A DNA stretch of 64,000 nucleotides from Leucocoprinus leucothites (lineage: Eukaryota > Basidiomycota > Agaricomycetes > Agaricales > Agaricaceae). The notes under the pieces are model-generated. The model was given only the letters and a program-made list of their open reading frames with translations, had not been told where the DNA came from and did not search any database. Location of the stretch: assembly GCA_013368445.1 (NCBI GenBank), contig JAACJO010000004.1, positions 2,108,001-2,172,000 on the forward strand, written 5' to 3'. Position 1 is the stretch's first letter, and every line of letters begins with the position of its first letter. Positions 24,661 through 36,682 of this stretch are shown here, in pieces. A program made the translations under genes and the position numbers.

Positions 24661-24712
24661 GCTAGCGGTCTGGGAGTAGCGATCAAGAGTTCGAGTCTCT
24701 TAGAGAAGTTTT
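24661..24712 (+). other. tRNA-like T-arm with partial D-arm and T run (pol III-like remnant)
   Basis: AAGAG (24685-24689) pairs with CTCTT (24697-24701) around the seven-base loop TTCGAGT, which fits the TTCRANY T-loop and overlaps a B-box-like sequence. Upstream, GCTA (24661-24664) can pair with TAGC (24677-24680). Four T follow at 24709-24712. There is no anticodon arm and no matching acceptor stem, so this is not a functional tRNA; it could be the head of a tRNA-derived short element or chance. Confidence 0.25.
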
Positions 24713-24839
24713 CTGGTCCATGCCGGGGAGGCGTTACTGAGACAGGAGACGCTTTCATCCCTTCCAAGTTGATCGAGGGGTGCGGAGGACAGGTGTATCC
24801 CGGACCTCTCCCATTTTTACACGAAGAAAATAATGTGGA

Positions 24840-24854
24840 GGCCCGCTTCGGGCC
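24840..24854. other. Short GC-rich perfect hairpin
   Basis: GGCCCG (24840-24845) and CGGGCC (24849-24854) are a perfect inverted repeat around the loop CTT, in otherwise AT-rich noncoding DNA about 150 bases after the tRNA-like arm. It may be structural or accidental. Confidence 0.4.
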
Positions 24855-27826
24855 ACTGAGCGCCTTTTAACCCGATTTGCCAGGGGGCTTGTGCCAATTG
24901 CATTGTACACTTACTTAATGGCATTGAGATAAGCTAACCAATAAGATAACCGTGTCATCGAGCCTGCCGCCGTAGGATATTTCAGGAAAATCAGGGGCTG
25001 CTCGTAGCCTTGTGATGATGAGAACAAAGTGTTCAATTTTCTATACGACCGTTTTCTAGGATGCCGGAGAGATGAGAGAAACGCGAGGTTGGTGCCGACG
25101 ACACCACAATTATCTTGTGCGAGCGATCTAATGTATGGTTTGGGTTAGTACAACCTGCCGCGGTGCGGCCTGATCTAATAACCCCAAGTTTCAAATGTAA
25201 GCTAACTAGTTGGATCTAACATTGGCTTCAAAGTTTATCATACCGTAGAAAGTCTCTCACGCAGTTGGGTCGTGAAACCACAATCGCATTGAATCCAGAA
25301 GCCTCCTCAGCCCAGGGCTTCATTGCTTGGCTAGCCTGGTAATTGACGTGCCTATTACCTGGACACAGCGATATCTCCGGGCGGCAAAACGTTCAATACA
25401 GTATTGTTGTCACCTATAGTAAGCTCAAGCAATTTCTAAGTATATACTATTTATGTATGTGCTATGTTAAAAGTGTTTGCCATCCATGGGAAATGCGAAG
25501 TATCCGCAACGCATTGATTGATAAGATTCAATTATTATTGCATCTCAGAAACGAGCGTGACCGAGGGTTTGACAATGTCTGCCTTCAGATAATTGAGTAG
25601 GACAGGTACAGGACCTAGTTCCGGGATGCTTTTCGGCTCCGTGGACCGTCGATCGACAACCACGGTAATATGTTGGGTGTCAAGAGACTACCCCTAGTAA
25701 TTCCTTGCAATTTGGTTTTCTTGGCTGTTTCATATCCGATTTTGACAGATGAAGTCGAGATAACCTCTGTCGCTGAGATTATGATTTCTGTGATTATTCC
25801 TCAGTGCAACAATCTATTTCTGGCTGTGAAATGGCGAGATTGTATGTGTGATTCCAGGAAGTCTACTCCTACTGATATCCCAGATCCACATGATGACCCA
25901 AGTTAAAAATCAATCGAAAGCGGTTAGACCAAGTCACTGGAACGCTGATATGTGATGGTTGCAAGGTACATAGTGTGCTTACTGTCCTGCTTACGTGACA
26001 ATGACGAGCGATGCATTCGCATCGACATGAGCATCCCTTGATCGTATGCAAATGAACCTTGATCTTGGGCACCAGTCCATACTTCTCGATATTAAATTCC
26101 CCAAAGTAAAGAGTGCTCAAAAGGCGAGCTGGGGAGAGTCAAGCAGCTTACAGTCCCGCAGGCACCCCCTCACTCTCTTACTTGGAGAATGGGACTATCG
26201 CCTTCAGTTCCCAGAAAAACTAGATACCACACTCAGTCATACTACCTAAGGCATCTATATTATCGTAAGTAGCCGAGACATGACGATGAGATGAGAGAAA
26301 ATTTGACGAATATCTAATCAAAGCTCGATGGGTGTACTGAATGGCTAGAGAAATGAATGTTCCTGAGGGTTCCTAGTTCCGTCAAAGGCAGAGCACCTGG
26401 TAAGAAATTTAAAAATTACAGGGGTAAATAAACAGACACCCGCCATGTGCACAGATCATAAGAGTGAGGAAGAAGGGATTGAATTTTAGAGGCACTGGGG
26501 CCCTTGTGGTAACACAAGATGGTGAAAGATGCACGGCAGGCAGCCTCGGCTCTGATTGAACAATTCATGAAACCGGGTCAGGGGTGTTTAAATTTTTTTG
26601 CAGGTAGTCCGCAATTTGGCCTCTGGCTCAATTACCTCTATGGCGAGCTCACGAGTGCCCCAGAGAATATGAATTTGGATGCTAGCTCGCCCCGGAAGTC
26701 AAATTATCGTGACGGGACGGGCCGGAATGATATTCTTGAAGGAATTGAGTCCGACGCCGCACATGACCACGAAGTTCAGACCTCATTCAAAATTGCCACA
26801 TGCAAGACGATCCAAAAACTCAAGGATTTGAGACACAGATGAACACCACGAGCGAGGAACGTGGAGAGTAAGTAGATCGGTTACCATCCCTATAGAAATT
26901 TTAGAAATAGGTTGGAGCTCGCCTGGCGTCAAGGAATTCGCAAAAAGCGCAGATGACCCAAAGGATTTGGTTGTATTTGGCACTAGCTTCTGATCGTGAT
27001 CAGGTGGCACACATCCGGGTTGTAGGCTAAGATCGAGGACTCCACTCCTTTTTATTGGCCAAGAAACCGTAACCTAAGTGCGAAATTACGCTGAACTGGG
27101 ATACGGTAAGTCAGTTTGGATGCTCTGCCTCTTGTTCCCATTGCTAGGCTCTAAAAACAAGCTTTCAGACTCGCCGAAGCGCATGACCTCAAGTTCAGAG
27201 TTTCCTTGCGATGCCAGAAAGCTTCTTTTCCCCGAATTTCTGAAGAGCCCCAATCTCGCAAGCGGAGTTTTTCCGAGCGGCGGTCGGTTTGTGTTTTCCT
27301 TTTGATCACACGCTCCTATTGATTTCTCCGCATAGCCCGGCAGAATTTGACCGACTCTTACTCCTTTCCCCACATTTCCTCGCACTCTCCCGGTTCCTTG
27401 TTGGTGCGGGGAATGCCCAGGTCTCAGGACAAACTATATTCTGAAGGGAAAACCCAGGTCAAATGGGGCACCGATATATCACAAAACAGGAGCCCCTCGC
27501 TCTCTTGAGGTACATACCTGGAATGTAATTCCCTTCCTTCGGGATCTCCGATTCAGGTTTGGCATCCGTTGGAACCCGTACCTGTCTTGACTTCCCTCTG
27601 GGGGATATGTGCTTAAACGCCGGAGTCAGTTGAACTACATATATTTGACTTTCGCAACGACGTGGAGCCGTCTCGTTTCTCTTTCGCAGTGATTCCCTTC
27701 CCCACCTCCCCGACACCGAGCTTCAATTCCCTCCTCGTTCCATTTGGCTTGCTCGCTTCCAATCCCTTCGTTGGTTAGTGACTTCGCAGAGTAGTCAGCT
27801 GCTGCCGCCGAACTCAGCCTCAAGCC

Positions 27827-30189
27827 ATGGCCCCGAGAACTGTGCCAGAATGGACGATTGTTGATTTCATCCACCGTGGCCCTTGGTGGACAAATCGAGG
27901 TGAAATTTCATGTATCAAACTTTATGACCGTGTAGCTCACAGGAATTTTCGTCAGGGATATTGATGCTCAATATTATGCTCATCCTTCCTCTCCTGACGT
28001 CCGTTACGAATGGACTGGATTCCTCCCTAATCAATGGTATGGTCCCTTTAACTACCTGGCGGAATGTTTCCTCAGATGTGAATTTAGGACTGCAAATTTT
28101 GCCCGATTGGCAGTCTTTTTTCGGCTATCCTGAGGGTCGAAACCTAGGTAATTTTTTGTTATCTTTTACTTTGAATTTACATTCAGCTGAAGCTACCAGG
28201 GCTTATCGGTTTTGCTCAGAATTTAGGTTGTATATTGGTCAGTATGCTGAATTTGGGGTGACCGGGGCAGGATGTACTCAATCTACAACAGGGCCTCCCA
28301 TTTACACCCTTTGTATCTGACCACTTCGGTCGGAGAGCAACACTCTTCGTTGGCTCAATAATCATGCTTGCTGGTGTTGGCGTGCAAACGGCGGCCAACT
28401 CGGTTGCCATGTTCATTGCTGCCCGTGTCACTAGTGAGTTTCCTGGTCCCAGTATTACACATTGAATATGTCTGAACATTGGCCTAGTCGGGATCGGGCT
28501 TACCATGTGTATGAATGCAGCGCCGCTCTTGCTGCTTGAGCTCTCGTATCCTACCCATCGAGGAAAGATTACTTCAATTTACAACTCGAGTTGGTATATC
28601 GGGAGTATAATTTCTGCCTGGGTAAGCACTTTTATTTGAGCAGGAGGGCCGAAAGGTCTGATAGCTGTCCCAGGTCTGTTTTGGCGCGTACCTTCACGCG
28701 AGGGGGAGTGTTTGGTCTTGGCGAGCACCCAGTTTGGTTCAGGCTTTCGCACCTTTTCTCCAGGTATCCCTTGTCTGGTTCATTCCGGAGAGTCCTCGAT
28801 ATCTGGTGTCGAAAGGCATGGTGAGTGTTAGAATCAGTTGAGTGACAACTATCTGACATTTCCCCCAGGAAGGGAAAGCTTCTGCTATCCTTGCTAAATA
28901 CCATGCCAATGGCAACGACGTGAGGGATCCACTTGTTGTTTTTGAGATTGCTCAGATCCGGCACGCGCTTCGAATGGAGGAGGAGATTAACAAAAGCACG
29001 TCTTACTTGTCGTTGTTTTCGACGCCAGGGAACAGGAAGCGGATGCGGATCATCATCGCGATTGCTATGTTCTCCCAGTGGAGGTAAGCCTTCCTGTTTG
29101 ATTTTGACGGAAAATCATCAAACCCATTCATTCTCAGCGGTAATGGTCTCGTCTCGTACTACATCAACCTTGTCCTAGAAGGAGTGGGCGTCACCCGGAC
29201 AGAGACAAAAGCAGCCATCAACGGTGGCCTCCAGGTTCGTGTAAATAATCCGAGGTTCATGATCACGCGCTCACAGCCAGCATAGATTTTCAACTTCCTG
29301 GTCGCAGCATCAGCTGCTATGCTCGTTGATTGGGTTGGGCGACGAACACTGTTTATTATCTCCAATGCTGGCATGCTCGTTAGTGCGTATCAAGCAACTG
29401 TTATACCCTCTCCATTATCTAATCGGGTGACGATTCATAGCCTTCTGTGCATGGACGATATCTGCCGCTCTTTATAATACCATGAAAAACGCAGCTGCAG
29501 CGAGAGGTAAGGCATGCCCTACTTTGGTTCCCGATGTATCTAAATGTCCTTGTTTATCTAGCTACTGTTCCACTCATTTTTCTGTTCTATTTTTTCTACG
29601 ACATCGCCTACACACCAATGCTCGTCGCATATACTCTCGAAATCCTACCGTACAAAGTCCGGGCTAAAGGCTTTGCCATCATGGTACAGTTTTTATCAGC
29701 ATATTTTGGCTCCGTCGCCCTCATATATTTGTTTCCCAGAACCTAGCAGTCATGCTCACGTCTGCGTTCAATCAGTTCATTAACCCTTGGGCTATCGACG
29801 CAATCGGGTGGTGGTACTACATTGCGTACTGTGCCTGGCTTGTCATCGAGTTGATCTTTGTTGTCGTTTACGTGGTGGAAACCAAAGGTATGCCTTACGA
29901 CCCTTTTCAATTTCGGAGCTCATTGTGAGCAATAACAGGTCGCACGCTTGAAGAAACGGCGGCAATTTTCGATGGAGACGAACACCAACACGATCTGATG
30001 GCAATGGGCGGTGAAGCAGCGACGATGACAATGAGCCGGGGTGTCATTGGCGTGCATCAGAGCGAAGACTCCGAGCAATCACAGGAACGCTCACCAACAA
30101 AAGAGTATCCCGAATACTACGAACTCCAAAATCGCCAACAGCGCTTCTCCGATGATGGGGATTCTGCTGTTATCAAGTCTCGTTACTAA
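27827..30189 (+). CDS. MFS sugar transporter (fungal hexose/lactose permease type)
   Basis: Fourteen exons join to 557 codons (556 residues): 27827-27899, 27956-28036, 28088-28147, 28200-28237, 28292-28433, 28488-28621, 28674-28820, 28869-29083, 29138-29234, 29286-29382, 29441-29506, 29562-29683, 29740-29887, 29939-30189. Twelve membrane helices are expected. Sugar porter marks are present: NGLDSSLING in helix 1, DHFGRRATLF after helix 2, PESPRYLVSKG at the end of helix 6, DWVGRRTLF after helix 8 and VETKGRTLEE after helix 12. The cytosolic tail (about 80 residues) is hydrophilic with Gln/Ser/Tyr. Such proteins import mono- or disaccharides by proton symport at the plasma membrane; the exact substrate cannot be read. 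The gene is convergent with an alpha-amylase, 200 bases between stops. It looks intact. Confidence 0.92.
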
Positions 30190-30390
30190 TCTTATTCACA
30201 TTCCCTTTCTATTGGCCGTTTGTTGCTTTATACTTCGCTCATTGAACTTAATTATGAATAATTTGTTGTACTCGGTTTTGACTTTGTAACTGATAGGCAT
30301 TTGTATTTGTATGACATCAATGCAACATTATGTGTGATATGTATAGCGAGAAAGAAACTACTGATGACTGATCCTCAGCTTCTCAGCATA

Positions 30391-33083
<2,693 letters not shown>

Positions 33084-34203
33084 ATCGTAGCACAAAAAGA
33101 CTATTTATCAGGTCGGGTGGTTGCGCTCACACCGTCTGAAGCTGACATGAGCCATCCACCACTGGCAGGGTCCGCAGCGGCATAGGCGCTGAAAGACGTG
33201 ATGCGCCCGCGTTCTCATTGGGCGTGGGATGATCTACCGGAAATCACCGGGAATACACCCTCGAAATTTTTCGCGCCTCTCCTTTCCACTGTTGCGTCCA
33301 TCTTGCATATTCTGCTCCGTGCCAGCGTCTTGCTCGCAATTGGTGTTGTATTTATGCACTTGTTTGTGGTGGACAAGACTGAAAAGCCTCCTTAATCGCT
33401 CCAATCACAAACTTATTCACGTCGAGAGGAGTTTCATGCTGATGGCAATACTTGTGTATTTCAGTTAATAGTACCTTTTCTCATATATCATACATTTGTT
33501 CACAGCATAAGGACCGTTGAACATTGAACAGCCAGTATCAAATTCCAAGTACCAAGGAGATCGAAAGTTAAGGGCACTGAGCAGTTAAATATGATCATGA
33601 TACAGCAGTTTCCTTTTGCAGGTGCGATGAAGGTTAGCAACCCCCGGTAGCACCCCTAGGCCCCGAACGTCCACCAGTCACGGAATCCGATTTCCAAGTA
33701 GGCTGACCGAAATCAGTCACCTTGAGAAACTCGCTGAGGACCTCCGTTGACCGATGATAGCGTACAACGAGGGAGATCATAATCATCCTAAGCATTTCAA
33801 ACTGAATACTTCCCTTCCTCATCCTTCTCCCTCATTGTGTTCTCATCTGTACCGATTATTTAGCAGCCTCTGGGCTGAGACATGCACGTGAATGTTGTCG
33901 CTCCAAATAACTTTAGATCAAACTGTGGCAAGAAGAATTGTCGTCGTCATCTCTAGTCATCAATGCAGCTCAGCGCTCGAGCTTAGATAGATACAAGGGT
34001 GGGTGAGCGGACAATGCATAGCTTGGTGACAGCGTCAGGATATAAAGATAATTCGTCCTTGACATCACGATTATTCCATCTTCGTGTCAAGAGCTACTTG
34101 AAACGAAGGGCCGTTTGGTCTGTAGTTGGAAATTTTATTATATCCTTCATTTTCGTCTGCCTGGATGCACAGGCAACTTCGAATTATGATACAAAAACAA
34201 TAT
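33084..34203. other. Intergenic, no gene seen
   Basis: These 1.1 kb lie between the alpha-amylase start (-) and the M43 protease stop (-). The region just above 33083 should be the amylase promoter. Short plus-strand open frames (33198-33395, 33229-33468) are not supported. Confidence 0.5.
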
Positions 34204-35341
34204 TTAGGCGCTGATGTTACGGTAGGTGAGGATCTGGGACTTGATGCGGCTGATCTGTCCCGCAGTGAACTGGGTCATGCAAGCATCGTCGCTGTAGTCC
34301 ATGTAGTTGTCTAGCACAGTGATAAAGTAGTGTTAGTGCATGCACAGCGGAACACAACTGTAAAAACGTACGGATGGGATCGACACCACCTCCAGAACAA
34401 GTGTCGCGGCTAGTGGGGCAACCAAAGGCAGGAGAAGCCTCAGGAGGAGTGTCGCTGACAGAGTCGCCACTAGCAGTGCAGCCACCTTGGAAAGTGTGGA
34501 AGAGACCAAGCCAGTGACCAGCTTCGTGAGTGAGAGTCTAACGAAGTGGATCAGAGAGGTGTATTACAAGAAGAGATGATCAATGTCATCCTACCTGGCC
34601 AAGGTCGTAAGGAACAGCAGTTCCACCCGGAACGGAAGAGTAGAGCATAACAACACCGTCATCGGTCGGGTTGCCAGAATAGCTAGATGGGAAGGTAGAG
34701 TATCCAAGAAGGCCAGCACCAGATCCTGAGACGAAGCTTTACAGCATCACTGGTCGTCAAGAATAGCTTGTTAATTATTTCCGAATGCCGCTCACCCGAC
34801 CGTGTAAACGTTAAGTGCATTTACACCACCCTTGCGAAGGGAGCTCTTCATTTGGGTTTGGAGGCTACTGGAAGGACCAACTTGATTGAACCAGTTTGCG
34901 TTGGTGGTGTGATCAATGCCCGCAAGAGAAAAAGTGAGACCAGATCCAGCATATGCCTGGTTCATGACACTGATCTGGGCATTGAGCTGGGAGTCGCTGG
35001 AGGATACATCGTTCAATATGTTCGTTCAAGTGCTAGTAGAATCAACGCACGGGACGTTACCACCTGCAAGGGAGGTGTCTTTCTGGATGACATGGAAGTA
35101 GACGGGAATGGTGGCAGCAAAGATGCCGACTTCAGGGGCTTCGACTTTCTTTGCAGCAAAGTCAGCCTCGATCTCCGCGACTTGAGTGGCGGTCAGCTCG
35201 TTTCCGCAAGTCCTGTCAGTGAATAGCATTAACATTAACAGAAACATTCGTACGGCATAGAATATACCTGCGGGTGAGGTTGGGGGGAGTGGCGAACGCC
35301 GTAACGAGCAGGGAAACAAAAAACGCAGACTTGAATATCAT
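34204..35341 (-). CDS. Secreted M43 (pappalysin-like) zinc metalloprotease
   Basis: Exons 35341-35268, 35212-35051, 34996-34796, 34736-34595, 34537-34372 and 34310-34204 give 283 residues. A signal peptide is clear at the start ([17 protein letters not shown]). The pro-region is followed by [26 protein letters not shown] and GLLGYSTFP. The active site [11 protein letters not shown] (197-207) matches HExxHxxGxxH, with Glu198 as catalytic acid/base. [20 protein letters not shown] carries the Met-turn region of the family. Fungal homologues (MEP1-like) are secreted endopeptidases that digest extracellular protein. Length is typical. In-frame Cys pairs suggest disulfides. The gene looks intact. 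Confidence 0.92.
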
Positions 35342-36115
35342 CGTCAAAGAGCTGGGGTGTCCTCTGGTTGAGTGAGGGACTGGGTGCCAGTACACTCTGT
35401 TTTAAATATCCTTCTACCTCAGCTACTTTCGTCGTCTATTCGGTCAGCGCGTGAACATAGATAGCACGATAAAATAACACTCATGGTGTTCGTGTGGTCT
35501 CAGGCAAGACAGGCCGTGGTGAAAGATGGGAATTCTCCGTTAAAGACAGAGATAACACGTTTCCTAAGCACATGAGCTGGCGGTAGAAGGAATTCCTTGT
35601 GGTTGAGCAGCTATAATGAGACATCAGGCTGGCCAAGCCTAACGGATACGTCGGTCTTGGCGCTATCAGTAAACGAGTCTCATAGATATTATACTATTCT
35701 GAGACCATCAAGTGAAGGCGGGCGAAGATCATTGCAATGTATTTTTGATGTCGAAGTGTCCGCTTCTCTTTCAAGATGTTAATATTGTCGGTCCAAGGTA
35801 TAGTCCAAGCTCACCTACTCCACTTTTCCCAGATCGATAATACCGAACGCATAAAGGAGGGGTGGGGAAGTATGATGAGGACGCTCCCTTGGTCGAAAGA
35901 GACATCGCGAGGGAGACATATCACGGCCATGTAGCCGTCGTTTATTCAGGCTGTCAAGATGCACTCAATCAATGACTATAATTACTCCCAATACATATCA
36001 TTGACTGATACCTCTTTGGACAGCATGCATTGCGAACAGGTGATAAACTGGGAGCGCATGGAACGGCGATACAGCCGAGCAGCGAAGTCCTGGAGTTTCT
36101 GAGATATAGATAAAC
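35342..36115. other. Intergenic, no gene seen
   Basis: This 774-base stretch is upstream of the M43 protease (its promoter) and downstream of the small doubtful gene ending at 36116. A TTTAAATA-like sequence near 35400 lies about 60 bases above the protease ATG. No coding signal was found. Confidence 0.5.
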
Positions 36116-36590
36116 TCAATACTCGTACTTCGTCGGACCATAGACCCTAAGGGCTTCTTCATGACGTCGGGCCGCTACAAAAATATTTGTTGGAGGTCAG
36201 TTTAACAGATAATCAAACGGACCGCATGAACACACCGAAGATTCAGTGATGGGTCTTCCAGACGCAATCGATCTATTATACCAAGAAGTTCAGGACAACG
36301 TGGTGCTATTGATTCAATAGAAGCGAGCGGATGAATCAGCGCATGGTGAAAATATACTTACGGGCGTGATCTTGGTTCTTGTTGATACGAGTTCCGTTTG
36401 AGATAACACGTGCGACTTCGATGCTAAAGTTAATATCATTTGCAGGACTGTAACGACCACAACAGAGCGGTATACAGGGGGTATAGAATAAAACATGTAA
36501 TATGCGGTGCAGAGGTGCGTTATGCAGGTCAAGTGGACACGAGTCAATGCATTAGGGAACGAGGAACAAGACATATAATGCAGCAGTCAT
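36116..36590 (-). CDS. Possible small gene, exons only partly resolved
   Basis: Three pieces read as coding on the minus strand: about 36430-36362 (IEVARVISNGTRINKNQDHA), 36305-36236 (RCPELLGIIDRLRLEDPSLN) and a final piece ending at a TGA at 36118-36116 with the tail VYGPTKYEY. The first two join in phase. The last junction can use either an acceptor at 36175, which gives a very short tail, or one near 36142, which yields the VYGPTKYEY ending. The start is not seen; ATG codons near 36590 could begin a first exon. I do not recognise the product. It may instead be the terminal exons of something larger. Confidence 0.35.
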
Positions 36591-36682
36591 GGATGCAGGG
36601 ATAACATGAACTGAGGATGATGATAAAATGAATGGTAAAGGAAAGTGATGACGGGATAATGGACGGAATGGACAAGACGATA

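Larger units (their letters stand above)
23201..27826. other. Gene-poor region of 4.6 kb
   Basis: No coherent gene, terminal repeats or transposon protein was found on either strand. Open frames are short and of random composition (longest about 107 codons at 26519-26842 on plus). A tRNA-like half structure lies at 24661-24712 and a small GC hairpin at 24840-24854, listed separately. The right end, from about 27600, should hold the promoter of the sugar transporter. Old transposon remnants are possible but I cannot show them. Confidence 0.45.

Noticed and set aside
24661..24712. Functional tRNA gene
   Set aside because: The T-arm is good, but there is no anticodon arm and no acceptor stem pairing with AGAGAAG, so it was listed only as a tRNA-like remnant.
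26519..26842. 107-codon open frame on the plus strand in the gene-poor region
   Set aside because: It begins with an ATG but has no homology I recognise, no neighbouring exons, and lies in AT-rich noncoding sequence.
34768..35226. 152-codon plus-strand frame opposite the M43 protease
   Set aside because: Antisense shadow that spans an intron of the real gene on the other strand.
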